59,512 nucleotides of DNA from DATKCA01 sp035544675 (GCA_035544675.1 DATKCA010000119.1:1-59512); one strand, 5' to 3'. Shown: positions 26,147 to 35,732, counted from the stretch's first letter. The notes: generated by a model not told the origin, from the sequence alone. Program-made: numbers and translations.

Positions 26147-27060
26147 CACGGGTTCTGGCGGTCGCGCTCGCGCTGCTCTGGGGTGCCGGTTGCCGGTTTC
26201 CGGTTGCCGCTCTCGAGGGGCAACCGCTGACCGGCCACCGGACGTATGTCGCCGTCCTCGGCGTGGCCCAGGACGGCGGGCTGCCGCACATCGGCTGCCG
26301 CCGTGACGAGTGTGTGAAGGCGCGAGAGAATCCCGCGCTGAAGCGTCACGTGTCCTCACTGGCCATCGTCGATGCCGAGTCCGGCCAGCATTGGGTCCTG
26401 GACGCCACGCCGGACTTCCCGGCCCAGATCGCCGGCCTGCCGGGAACACTGGCCGGCGTTTTCCTCACTCACGCGCACATCGGCCACTACACCGGCCTCA
26501 TGTTCCTCGGCCGCGAAGCAGAGGGCGCGAAGGGAGTTCCGGTGTACGCGATGCCGCGGATGCGAGAGTTCCTCACGAACGAGGGGCCATGGTCGCAGCT
26601 CGTATCTCTCCACAACATCGACCTGCGGCCTGTGGAGGACGGCGTCCGTCTCAACGAGCGCATCTCCGTCACGGCCATACGCGTCCCGCATCGCGATGAG
26701 TTCTCCGAGACGGTCGGCTTCATCATCGCCGGTCCGAAGCGAAAGGTGTTGTTCCTCCCGGACATCGACAAGTGGGAAAAGTGGGATCGACCCGTAGAGG
26801 ACGTCATCAGAGGAGTCGACCGCGCCTACGTCGACGGCACGTTCTACGCGGATGGGGAAGTGCCCGGCCGGAGCATGAGCGAGATCCCCCATCCATTCAT
26901 TGTCGAGAGCATGAAGCGTCTCGAGCCGCTGGCATCGAAGGTCCGCTTCATCCATCTCAACCATACGAACCCCGCCTTGCAGAAAGGGCCGGAGCTGGGC
27001 GCGATCCAGAAGGAGGGGTTTGCCGTGGCGGTGGAAGGCGAGACGTTCGCGCTCGATTAG
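26137..27060 (+). CDS. Secreted metallo-beta-lactamase-fold protein (PqqB-like), start unresolved
   Basis: A metallo-hydrolase-fold protein. TYVAVLGVAQDGGLPHIGC is the conserved N-terminus, FLTHAHIGHYTGLMFLG is an HxHxGH variant of the usual HxHxDH motif, IRVPHRDEFSETVGFII carries a later His, and VLFLPDIDKW and FIHLNHTNPAL end the fold. Upstream the frame encodes a signal-like peptide (RVLAVALALLWGAGC). No ATG, GTG or TTG lies in frame between the stop at 25981 and the GTG at 26263, which is already inside the conserved core. The start used here is a CTG at 26137 behind AGGGG, overlapping the gdhA stop. The signal region is partly made of heptanucleotide repeats (26184-26209), so local rearrangement may have removed the normal start. 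Confidence 0.7.
   Translation: MAVARVLAVALALLWGAGCRFPVAALEGQPLTGHRTYVAVLGVAQDGGLPHIGCRRDECVKARENPALKRHVSSLAIVDAESGQHWVLDATPDFPAQIAGLPGTLAGVFLTHAHIGHYTGLMFLGREAEGAKGVPVYAMPRMREFLTNEGPWSQLVSLHNIDLRPVEDGVRLNERISVTAIRVPHRDEFSETVGFIIAGPKRKVLFLPDIDKWEKWDRPVEDVIRGVDRAYVDGTFYADGEVPGRSMSEIPHPFIVESMKRLEPLASKVRFIHLNHTNPALQKGPELGAIQKEGFAVAVEGETFALD
26184..26209. repeat. Heptanucleotide array inside a signal-peptide region
   Basis: TGCCGGT, TGCCGGT, TTCCGGT, TGCCG in a row. The units are the same as in the intergenic array at 36689-36850. Confidence 0.7.
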
Positions 27061-27072
27061 CGGCGGCCGCCC

Positions 27073-27489
27073 TCAGACGCTGATGTCGGGGTTCACCGCC
27101 ATGAGCGCACCCACGAATCCCTCCCGGTCCTCCGGCGACACGAGGATGTTCTTGCCGTTGCCATAGCGGATATCCAGGCGGTCGAGCGACAACGCCGGCG
27201 AGGAAAGCGGGTTGTTCGTCGGCTCGACCGACTCGATGCGCGCGATCGGAATGCGCCACCGGAATACGCCGCTGCGGATGAGCAGCTCGTCGCCGTCGAT
27301 CACGTAATACGTCGTCCTGAACAGCCACTCCACGAACAGCAGCACGACGGCCAGCAGACCGCTCGTCCAGAGCAAGGCCGCCCATTGCCGTTCCGCGGCG
27401 CACACCCCGGCCACGAGCAGAAAGCTCGTCGCGAAACTGATCCGCACGACCAGGACCAGCCAGGCATCGACCTTCGAAGGGAAACGCAC
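27073..27489 (-). CDS. Small membrane protein with a bacterial PH-like domain
   Basis: A 138-residue protein starting MRFPSKVDAWLVLVVRISFA (GTG at 27489, one base after the amidohydrolase stop). It has two hydrophobic helices (about 10-30 and 38-57). A PH-like domain of the YdbS/bPH2 type follows, with TTYYVIDGDELLIRSGVFRWRIPIARIESVEPT and LDRLDIRYGNGKNILVSPEDREGFV. Role unknown; family members are often membrane-associated scaffolds. It appears to be co-transcribed with the amidohydrolase. Confidence 0.85.
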   Translation of the reverse strand: MRFPSKVDAWLVLVVRISFATSFLLVAGVCAAERQWAALLWTSGLLAVVLLFVEWLFRTTYYVIDGDELLIRSGVFRWRIPIARIESVEPTNNPLSSPALSLDRLDIRYGNGKNILVSPEDREGFVGALMAVNPDISV

Positions 27490-27490
27490 G

Positions 27491-28789
27491 TCAGCGCTTG
27501 TATCGCTCCTCGATCTTGGCGAGGCCCGCGTCGATCTCCGCGCGCGACATCCACCGGCCGCGCACCATCACGCCGGAGATCTTCGAGAGGTTGCTGATGT
27601 CCTCGAGCGGGTTCGCATCGACCAGGACGAGATCGGCGCGCTTCCCCTTCTCCACCGTGCCGAACGAGTCCTTGGCCTTGAAGTACTCGCCGACGTTGCG
27701 CGTCCCGGAGACCAGGATCTGGTACGGCGTCATTCCGGCGTCGCGCATCCGCTCCAGCTCGCGGTGGAGCGAGAACCCCGGAACGCTGAACTGCTGCGGC
27801 GCATCCGTTCCCATGAGGATCTTCACGCCGCCCTCGTTGAGCGCCCTCAGGATGCGCATGCGGTTCTTCACGATAGTCTCGGCGGTCGCGCGCGGGACCT
27901 GGTCGAGGCGGTCGTTGTACAGCTTCGTCCACTGGTCGACGGTCGACTGCGGAACGTATTTCAGCTCCGGGTACGCGCGCAGGGTCTTGAGGTCGATCGT
28001 GTCGAGGAGCACTTCCCAGAGCGCCATCGTCGGCACGATCCAGGCGCCGGCTGCCTTCGTCCTGGCCACCGCATCAGCCAGCTTCTTCTCGTCGACCGGG
28101 CCCTTGTCGCCATCGAGCAGCTCCACGTAGCCGTCGACGTGATCGAACGTCTCCTGCCCCATCTCGATGGCGTGGAGGAGGCCGACATCCGCGGGCACGT
28201 GGCCGCCGAAGCGGATCTTCTCATCGCGGGCCGTCAGGGCCATGGCGTCGTACTCGTCCCGCGTGAGTCCTGGATGAATCTTCAGCAGGTCCCACCCTTC
28301 CTGCTTCTGCTGCCGCACCTTCTCGATGGCCTGCTGCGGGGAGTTGATCGAGTTGCCGTTGAAGCTCGGTCCGGCCAGGTACAGCGTCGGCGATACGATC
28401 TCGCCGAGGGCGGCTCGTGTGCGGAGGTTGAGCTGGCCGGGGTGCCCGAGCATGCCGCGCACCGTCGTGATCCCGTTCGCCACGTATTCGAAGAGGACGT
28501 CCTCGATCACGTGCACCGGCGCGTTCATCGGCGGGATGTGCCCGTGCATCTCGGCAAGGCCGGGCAGCAGGTACTTGCCGCGGCCATCGACGGACTTCGT
28601 GCCCTCGGGCATCTTCATTCTGGCCGTGCCGACGTAGTCGATGCGGCCGTCTTTGACGACGACGGTCTGCCGCGCCAGGACCCTGTCGGACGTCATCGGG
28701 ATGACGTTGACGTTCTGAAAGACCACGGTTTCCGCGGATGCAGACAGGGCCAGAGCGAGCGAGGCGAGCAGGGTGGCAGGTTTCAGCAT
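27491..28789 (-). CDS. Secreted amidohydrolase-family protein (imidazolonepropionase/prolidase-like)
   Basis: A 432-residue protein with signal peptide MLKPATLLASLALALSASAE. The TIM-barrel amidohydrolase fold shows DGRGKYLLPGLAEMHGHI with the metal-binding HxH, an internal WDLLKIHPG with a candidate carbamylated Lys, RFGGHVPADVGLLHAIEMGQETFDHVDG with metal His, and LMGTDAPQQFSVPG with the catalytic Asp. The C-terminus is a typical VEKGKRADLVLVDANPLEDISN. I chose the ATG at 28789; the longer upstream frame only mirrors the transporter gene. The substrate may be a peptide or a cyclic amide. It diverges from the NCS1 transporter gene. Confidence 0.92.
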   Translation of the reverse strand: MLKPATLLASLALALSASAETVVFQNVNVIPMTSDRVLARQTVVVKDGRIDYVGTARMKMPEGTKSVDGRGKYLLPGLAEMHGHIPPMNAPVHVIEDVLFEYVANGITTVRGMLGHPGQLNLRTRAALGEIVSPTLYLAGPSFNGNSINSPQQAIEKVRQQKQEGWDLLKIHPGLTRDEYDAMALTARDEKIRFGGHVPADVGLLHAIEMGQETFDHVDGYVELLDGDKGPVDEKKLADAVARTKAAGAWIVPTMALWEVLLDTIDLKTLRAYPELKYVPQSTVDQWTKLYNDRLDQVPRATAETIVKNRMRILRALNEGGVKILMGTDAPQQFSVPGFSLHRELERMRDAGMTPYQILVSGTRNVGEYFKAKDSFGTVEKGKRADLVLVDANPLEDISNLSKISGVMVRGRWMSRAEIDAGLAKIEERYKR

Positions 28790-28855
28790 GAGGCGTAGGG
28801 TAGGACGCCCGGCGTCCCTTGTCAGCAACAGAATGGTTAGAATCGCTCCACCGCC

Positions 28856-30313
28856 ATGACTGCTACCGACTTCGTCGAGCTCCGCGAGGACGTTTCGAAC
28901 AGCCCTCTCTGGAACGAGGACCTCGCGCCCACGCCCCCCTCGAAACGGACATGGTCCACCTACAACATCGCCGCGCTCTGGATCGGCATGTCCGTCGTCA
29001 TCACGACCTACACGCTGGCTTCCGGCCTGATGGATCAGGGGATGACGTGGTACGAGGCCCTGATCACCATTCTCCTCGGCAACGCCATCGTGCTGGTACC
29101 GATGATCCTCAACGCGCACGCCGGCACCCGCTACGGGATCTCGTTTCCCGTTCTCTGCCGCGCCAGCTTCGGCGTGAGAGGGGCGAACATCCCGGCCATG
29201 CTGCGCGCCATCGTGGCCTGCGGGTGGTTCGGCATTCAGACGTGGATCGGCGGTCTCGCGCTGAACGCGCTGGTCACGGCAATCTGGCCGGGCTGGGCGG
29301 CCATCGGCGCCGGGAAGGCGGTCGCGTTCATGGCCTTCTGGCTCCTGCAGGTGGCAATCATTCTCCGCGGAACGGAAGGCATCAAGGTCCTGGAGAGCTG
29401 GTCCGCTCCGCTGCTGCTGGCCGGCGGCGTGGCGCTGCTGGTCTGGGCCATCAACAACGGCGGCGGCCTCGGCAACATTCTCTCGGAGTCGGCGCGACTC
29501 CAGCGCCGGACAGGTGACTTCTGGGCGTTGTTCCCGGCTGCACTGACGGCGAACGTCGGTTACTGGGCGACGCTCTCTCTCAACATTCCCGACTTCACGC
29601 GCTACGCAAAGAGCCAGAGATCGCAGGCCCTCGGCCAGGCCCTCGGGCTGCCGACGACGATGACCGCATTTGCGTTCATCGGAGTGGCCGTCACAGGCGC
29701 GACCATCGTCATCTTCGGCAAAGCAGTCTGGGATCCGATTGAGCTCATCACCATGATCGGCAGTCCGGCCGTGATCATCTTCGGCGCGCTCGTCGTGCTG
29801 GCCGCGCAGGTCACGACGAACATGGCCGCGAACGTCGTCTCGCCGGCCAACGACTTCTCCAACCTCAGTCCACGCCGGATCTCGTTCGTGACCGGCGGCC
29901 TGATCACGGCCGTGCTCGGCATCGCCATGATGCCGTGGAAACTCTACTCGGATGCGGCGGCGTACATCTTCACCTGGCTCATCGGGTACTCGAGCCTGAT
30001 GGGCGCGCTGGGCGGCATCCTCATCGCCGACTACTGGGTGATACGCCGCCAGAAGCTGAATCTGCGGGATCTGTTCGAGCCCAAGGGGCAGTACTCGTAT
30101 ACGAACGGGGTGAACTGGCGGGCGGTCATCGCGCTCGTCGCGGCGGTGGCGCCCGTGGTCCCCGGCTTCGTCCGGGCGGCCATGACACCGGGCGGAGTCG
30201 TGGCCAATCCGACGCTGTTCGACCACCTCTATACGCACGCCTGGTTCGTAACGTTCGGCCTCAGCTTCATGGTCTACCTGGCCGTTATGCAGAGGCGCAG
30301 CGAGGGCGTATAG
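28856..30313 (+). CDS. NCS1-family nucleobase:cation symporter
   Basis: A 485-residue inner-membrane transporter with about 12 helices. SNSPLWNEDLAPTPPSKRTW followed by WIGMSVVITTYTLASGLMDQGM is the NCS1 N-terminal signature (the NxDxxP-like segment before helix 1). GTRYGISFPVLCRASFGVRGANIPAMLRAIVACGWFGIQTW is the conserved core; NIPDFTRYAK and NMAANVVSPANDFSNLSPR are further signatures. Members import uracil, allantoin, hydantoins or cytosine. Because preA, dihydropyrimidinase and ureidopropionase follow, uracil, thymine or a dihydropyrimidine/hydantoin is the likely cargo. A TAGAATC hexamer-like sequence lies 12 bases before the ATG. Confidence 0.94.
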   Translation: MTATDFVELREDVSNSPLWNEDLAPTPPSKRTWSTYNIAALWIGMSVVITTYTLASGLMDQGMTWYEALITILLGNAIVLVPMILNAHAGTRYGISFPVLCRASFGVRGANIPAMLRAIVACGWFGIQTWIGGLALNALVTAIWPGWAAIGAGKAVAFMAFWLLQVAIILRGTEGIKVLESWSAPLLLAGGVALLVWAINNGGGLGNILSESARLQRRTGDFWALFPAALTANVGYWATLSLNIPDFTRYAKSQRSQALGQALGLPTTMTAFAFIGVAVTGATIVIFGKAVWDPIELITMIGSPAVIIFGALVVLAAQVTTNMAANVVSPANDFSNLSPRRISFVTGGLITAVLGIAMMPWKLYSDAAAYIFTWLIGYSSLMGALGGILIADYWVIRRQKLNLRDLFEPKGQYSYTNGVNWRAVIALVAAVAPVVPGFVRAAMTPGGVVANPTLFDHLYTHAWFVTFGLSFMVYLAVMQRRSEGV

Positions 30314-30342
30314 TTCCCTTTTCCGCTGAACGGAGGGTTTCC

Positions 30343-31473
30343 ATGGCCGATCTGTCGACGGTTTTCACAGGTATCCGCTTCGAGAATCCGTTCCTGCTGG
30401 CGTCCGCGCCGCCGACGGAATCCGATGCGAACATCACGCGAGCCTTCGAGGCGGGCTGGGGCGGAGTGGTCTGCAAGACGATCGGCCTTCATCCCGTGGT
30501 CAACGTCAAGGGCCCCAAGACCAAGTTCCTCCGCGCCGAGAACAGCGGCACGCGCCTGTCGATGAACAAGAGGCCGGACACGACACTGATGGCGTCGTGG
30601 AACTGGGAGCTGATCTCCGACAAGCCGCTGGACTGGTGGCTCGGCAAGCTGGCCAGGATCAAGAAGGCTCATCCGACGAAGGTCCTGGTGGCCTCGGTCA
30701 TGGCCGGCTCCGGCAACGACAAAGAGCTGCACAACTGGCAGAAGCTGACGAAGGCGGTTCAGGACGAGGGCTGCGACGCGGTGGAGCTGAACTTCTCCTG
30801 TCCGCACATGGACCGTATCGACATGGGATCCAACGTGGGAAAGGACAAGGTCCTCTGCTCGGTCGTCACGCAGGCGGTGAAAGAGGTGGCGCGGATCCCG
30901 GTGTGGGTCAAGCTGACGCCGGCCACCGCGAACATCATCGAAGAGGCCGAGGCGTGTTTCCGCGGAGGGGCGGATGCGGTGGTGTCGTCGAACACGTTCC
31001 CGTCGCTCCCGCTGGTCGATCCGGCCACGCTCGATTTCGAGATGAACGTCGAAGGACAGGTGTCGCCCGGCGGCCTGGGGGGGCCGGCCATCCTGCCGCT
31101 GTCTCTGGCCAAGATGGCGCAGCTGACGCAGAAGTTCCCCGACCGGTCCTTCTCCGGGATCGGCGGCGTCTCCACGTTCGAGCACGCCCTCAACTACTTC
31201 GTCCTCGGATGCGGGACCGTGCAGGTGTGCACGGCGGCGATGCTCGACCATGCGGTCGGCCCGAACGTGATCAAGGCCCTGACGTCGGGGATGTCGTCGT
31301 TCATGGACGAGCGCGGCTTCAAGAGCCTGGAAGACTTCCGCGGCATCCGCCGCGACCATATCGTGTCGCATTCTCAGATCAAGCGGCCCGACACGGCCGA
31401 CTATCACGGCGGGTACGACGAGGAGCACGAGGGATACGCGAAGCCGCAGCCGGGTGCCCTGGTGTCATCGTGA
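30343..31473 (+). CDS. preA: PreA-like dihydropyrimidine dehydrogenase subunit lacking the ferredoxin domain
   Basis: A 376-residue FMN TIM-barrel enzyme of the dihydroorotate/dihydropyrimidine dehydrogenase family. It reduces uracil or thymine to the dihydro form. LSTVFTGIRFENPFLLASAPPTES is the PreA start; VKGPKTKFLRAE, ELNFSCPHMDRIDMGSNVGKD and VWVKLTPATANI follow. GIGGVSTFEHALNYFVLGCGTVQVCTAAM is the phosphate-binding end of the barrel. In E. coli PreA (about 411 residues) and plant/animal relatives a C-terminal 2x[4Fe-4S] segment takes electrons from PreT. Here the protein ends KPQPGALVSS with no CxxCxxC motif, and no preT is visible. Start ATG 30343 is preceded by GGAGGG. The MITE-like element begins four bases after the stop. 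Confidence 0.85.
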   Translation: MADLSTVFTGIRFENPFLLASAPPTESDANITRAFEAGWGGVVCKTIGLHPVVNVKGPKTKFLRAENSGTRLSMNKRPDTTLMASWNWELISDKPLDWWLGKLARIKKAHPTKVLVASVMAGSGNDKELHNWQKLTKAVQDEGCDAVELNFSCPHMDRIDMGSNVGKDKVLCSVVTQAVKEVARIPVWVKLTPATANIIEEAEACFRGGADAVVSSNTFPSLPLVDPATLDFEMNVEGQVSPGGLGGPAILPLSLAKMAQLTQKFPDRSFSGIGGVSTFEHALNYFVLGCGTVQVCTAAMLDHAVGPNVIKALTSGMSSFMDERGFKSLEDFRGIRRDHIVSHSQIKRPDTADYHGGYDEEHEGYAKPQPGALVSS

Positions 31474-31477
31474 GCCG

Positions 31478-31756
31478 CTAGGAAACCTCTGCACAAGTAG
31501 GAGGCCCGCCGCTGATGGCGCTTGCGGGCCGAGATCAAGGAACGAGGAGGAGGCGATGCTGGGACATCGGCGACGACGAGTGACGAAGAGATCGGCCCGC
31601 AACCGCCATCAGCCCTTCGGGTTGCGGGCGGCGCCGGGCCGTCTGCTTCGCCGGCGCTCCTCAGCGATGTCCCGCATCGCCTGCGTCGCGCCGGCTCGCA
31701 TCCGGCACGGCGGCGCCCGCAACGGCGGGCCTCCTACTTGTGCAGAGGTTCCCTAG
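31478..31756. mobile_element. MITE-like structured element, copy 2
   Basis: A 279-bp element between preA and the aminotransferase. Termini CTAGGAAACCTCTGCACAAG and the complement of CTAGGGAACCTCTGCACAAG pair with one mismatch. Inner arms 31499-31511 (AGGAGGCCCGCCG) and 31723-31735 pair perfectly but differ from copy 1. TTGCGGGC at 31522-31529 pairs with 31715-31722, GCTGATGGCG at 31511-31520 with 31604-31613, and CCGCAACC with GGTTGCGG forms the central hairpin. Copy 2 carries about 45 extra bases in one internal loop (about 31535-31590). It ends 10 bases before the aminotransferase start. Confidence 0.85.
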
Positions 31757-31766
31757 GGACAACGTC

Positions 31767-33059
31767 ATGACTGACGTTCTCACCGACACGATCTCCAGCT
31801 ACAAGCGCCACACGTGGGCCGCGGCGTCGACCTATTACGAGAAGCCGCTTCTCATCGAGCGTGGTGATGGGATGCACGTCTGGGATTCGGAGGGCGTCCG
31901 CTACCTGGACTGCTTCGGCGGAGTGCTCACCGTCTCGGTCGGCCACGCCAACAAGGACGTCAACCGGGCCATCCACGAACAGGTGGACAAGGTCAGCCAC
32001 ACGTCGACGCTGTACGTGAACCGGCCCGCCGCCGAGCTGGCGGAGAAGGTGGCCGAGCTCACACCGGGCGACCTCACCCGCACTTTTTTCACGAACAGCG
32101 GCTCGGAAGCCGACGAGACCGCGCTGGTGCTGGCGCGCCTCTACACCGGCCGGCAGGAGATCATCGCCCTTCGCCACGCCTACCACGGGCGGACCATGCT
32201 GGCCATGAGCGCGGCCGGCCACTCGACCTGGCGGCATGGCGGCACGGCCGTGGCCGGCATCCACCACGCCATCGCTCCGTATTGCTACCGCTGCCCGTTC
32301 GGCGAGAGCTATCCGAACTGCGGCGTGAAGTGTGCCCAGGACGTCGAGGAAACGATCCTGACCACAACCGACGGGAAGATCGCCGCCTACATCGCCGAGC
32401 CGATCCTCGGTGTGGGCGGCTTCATCGTGCCGCCGAAAGAGTACTTCGGCGAAGTGAAGAAGATCGTGGAGCGATACGGCGGAATCTTCATCGCCGACGA
32501 GGTACAGACCGGCTGGGGCCGCACCGGCGACAAGTGGTTCGGCATCGAGCACTGGGACGTGGTCCCCGACGTCATGACCTTCGCGAAGGGCATGGCCAAC
32601 GGCTCCCCGATCGGCGCGACGATCACCACCGACGAGATCTCCCGCGCTTTCCCCGGGCTGACGTTCTCGACGTTCGGCGGCAATCCCGTCACCGCGGCGG
32701 CCGCCGTGGCCACGATCCGCTACATGGAAGAGCACGAGCTGCCGCAGAACGCCGCCGTCGTCGGTGGATACCTGCGCGAGAAGCTGGAAGCGCTCAAGGA
32801 CAAATACCAGGTGATCGGCGACGTGCGCGGGATGGGACTCATGCAGGCCATCGAATGCGTCGAGGACCGCAAGACGAAGGTCCCGGCGCCCGGCGCCGTG
32901 CTGCGCGTGTTCGAGGAGACGCGCAGGCGCGGCGTGCTGATCGGCAAGGGCGGCCTGTTCGGCAACGTCATCCGGATCGGACCGCCCCTCATCGCCACGA
33001 AGAGCGACATCGACGAGCTGGTGACGGCTCTGGACGGCGCGTTCGCGACGTTGCAGTAG
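31767..33059 (+). CDS. Class III PLP aminotransferase (AGXT2-like, likely beta-alanine or aminoisobutyrate transaminase)
   Basis: A 430-residue fold-type I transaminase that would convert beta-alanine or 3-aminoisobutyrate plus pyruvate/glyoxylate to (methyl)malonate semialdehyde. GDGMHVWDSEGVRYLDCFGGVLTVSVGHAN is the N-terminal segment, FFTNSGSEADETALVLAR binds the PLP phosphate, and GIFIADEVQTGWGRTG carries the cofactor Asp. The Schiff-base Lys is in MTFAKGMANGSPIGA. The ATG at 31767 is used; the region just upstream is the end of the repeat element, whose AGGG may serve as ribosome-binding site. It is placed between preA and dihydropyrimidinase, and its product would be the substrate of the mmsA enzyme. 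Confidence 0.92.
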   Translation: MTDVLTDTISSYKRHTWAAASTYYEKPLLIERGDGMHVWDSEGVRYLDCFGGVLTVSVGHANKDVNRAIHEQVDKVSHTSTLYVNRPAAELAEKVAELTPGDLTRTFFTNSGSEADETALVLARLYTGRQEIIALRHAYHGRTMLAMSAAGHSTWRHGGTAVAGIHHAIAPYCYRCPFGESYPNCGVKCAQDVEETILTTTDGKIAAYIAEPILGVGGFIVPPKEYFGEVKKIVERYGGIFIADEVQTGWGRTGDKWFGIEHWDVVPDVMTFAKGMANGSPIGATITTDEISRAFPGLTFSTFGGNPVTAAAAVATIRYMEEHELPQNAAVVGGYLREKLEALKDKYQVIGDVRGMGLMQAIECVEDRKTKVPAPGAVLRVFEETRRRGVLIGKGGLFGNVIRIGPPLIATKSDIDELVTALDGAFATLQ

Positions 33060-33063
33060 CGCC

Positions 33064-34029
33064 TCAGCGCGCCCGGCAGGCCACGGCTTCGATCTCCACC
33101 AGCAGCTCGGAGCGGCAGATGTCGGCCTCCAGAAAGAGCTGCTGGCAGGACGGCGAGAGCGCGGGAGTGAGAATCCGCGCCACGGCTTCGAAGTCGCGGC
33201 CGTGGCGTATGTAGGTCTTCACGGCCACGACATCGCGCAACGTCGCGCCCGGCAGCGAGGCGGACACGACGATCTCGAGGTTGCGGATCGTCTCCTCGAC
33301 CTGGCCGGCGAGGTCGCCCGCGTTCGTCGAGGCGTGTCCGACGACGCTGGACGTACCGGCGACGTAAACGACCGAGTTGGCGTCCTCGCTGAGGACCGTG
33401 GCACGCGAGAATGACGGGCTGCGCGGGCCGTACTCCGGCGGATAGCGATACGCGCTGACCTGGCGGGGATTCTCGACCTGCACCCCCGCCGCACGCGCCG
33501 CGATGAAGTATGTGATGAGACCCCGCCCGTCCATTCCCACCGCGCTTGCGGAAGGGAGGTCCGAGCCCAGCTCGTACCCCGCCGCGGCGAAGGCGTCGTA
33601 GCGCCCGGCGCAGAACCGGCGATACCGCTCCAGGCCCTCCTCCGGCACGTTGATCGAGCCGACGTGATTCCACATCCGCAGCAGGTTCGGGTAGCCGGTG
33701 GCACGTGCCGCCATCAGCGCCGCCGTGTACGCGTCGCGCGTGACCGGCTCGATGTCGCTCGCACCGTTGGAGGCAAACGTGCCGAACAGAAGCTCGCCAT
33801 CATGCGCGAACTCCACGCCCCCGTGCGCGCCCCGCTCCGGCTCGCGCCGCGCCATCCACACCTCATGATGCGGCGATCCGAGCTGGCGCATCGGGATCGA
33901 TACGCTGACCGCACCCGGCACCGCTCCCGACGCTCCGAAAGCCACGGCGGCCAGAACGGCTTCGCCGAGATGTTCGAGCCTCGACGGGCAGACGTAGTGG
34001 GGGACCAGATAGCGGCTGGGGCAGCTCAT
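33064..34029 (-). CDS. Chorismatase (FkbO/Hyg5/XanB2-type)
   Basis: A 321-residue enzyme of the chorismatase family, which has a RidA/YjgF-like fold and hydrolyses chorismate to a dihydroxycyclohexadiene or to 3- and 4-hydroxybenzoate. GYPNLLRMWNHVGSINVPEEGLERYRRFCAGRYDAF and TYFIAARAAGVQVENPRQVSAYRYPPEYGPRSPSFSRA are hallmark segments; the last part (FLEADICRSELLVEIEAVA) ends like RidA. I chose ATG 34029 (MSCPSRYLVPHYV). The subtype (FkbO, Hyg5 or XanB2) cannot be fixed by eye. No xanthomonadin, rapamycin-like or ubiquinone genes are adjacent, so its role here is open. It converges with the aminotransferase gene, stops five bases apart. Confidence 0.85.
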   Translation of the reverse strand: MSCPSRYLVPHYVCPSRLEHLGEAVLAAVAFGASGAVPGAVSVSIPMRQLGSPHHEVWMARREPERGAHGGVEFAHDGELLFGTFASNGASDIEPVTRDAYTAALMAARATGYPNLLRMWNHVGSINVPEEGLERYRRFCAGRYDAFAAAGYELGSDLPSASAVGMDGRGLITYFIAARAAGVQVENPRQVSAYRYPPEYGPRSPSFSRATVLSEDANSVVYVAGTSSVVGHASTNAGDLAGQVEETIRNLEIVVSASLPGATLRDVVAVKTYIRHGRDFEAVARILTPALSPSCQQLFLEADICRSELLVEIEAVACRAR

Positions 34030-34108
34030 TCGCAATATGCGGCCGCCATGATGCACCAGCCCGCATCATTCAAGAAGTTTTCTCGGCCAAAAGACGCCGG
34101 CACGATCC

Positions 34109-34234
34109 TCACGCCAGCGGATTGCGAACGCGGAGCGCGGGATAGCGGCCGAAATCGCGGTCTACGGTCCAGAGCTCGCGGACCCCCCATGTTCTGGCAC
34201 AACGCGGCGATGCACTAGAATCGCCCGCGTTCAT
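34109..34234 (-). pseudogene. C-terminal remnant of a VapC-type PIN toxin
   Basis: A 41-residue frame whose C-terminal two thirds read TWGVRELWTVDRDFGRYPALRVRNPLA, the canonical end of VapC PIN-domain RNases (the D in TVDRDF is a metal ligand). Nothing resembling the N-terminal D...E part or a VapB antitoxin is present, so it is a scar of a lost toxin-antitoxin pair. It lies in the 224-base gap between the chorismatase and dihydropyrimidinase genes. Confidence 0.7.
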
Positions 34235-34253
34235 TCAGAAAGGGAGCCTGGCG

Positions 34254-35633
<1,380 letters not shown>

Positions 35634-35710
35634 GCTGGCTCAAACGGCTGTTCGGAAAGAAGAGTGAAACGCCGGTATCCCCACCGCCGTCAATGTCCCC
35701 ACCGGTTGGG

Positions 35711-35732
35711 GCACCGGTGTCCTCACCGGCGC
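35711..35732. repeat. REP-like palindrome R1
   Basis: Arms GCACCGGTG and CACCGGCGC around TCCT, one mismatch. It lies in the open frame directly upstream of the ureidopropionase start and would encode APVSSPA. Confidence 0.8.

Noticed and set aside
28790..30238. Long minus-strand N-terminal extension of the amidohydrolase
   Set aside because: It only mirrors the NCS1 transporter gene; the real start is the ATG with a signal peptide at 28789.
31522..31770. Short frames inside the MITE-like copies (82-116 codons)
   Set aside because: Arg/Ala-rich, not conserved between the two copies, and they run through palindromes; no coding function supported.
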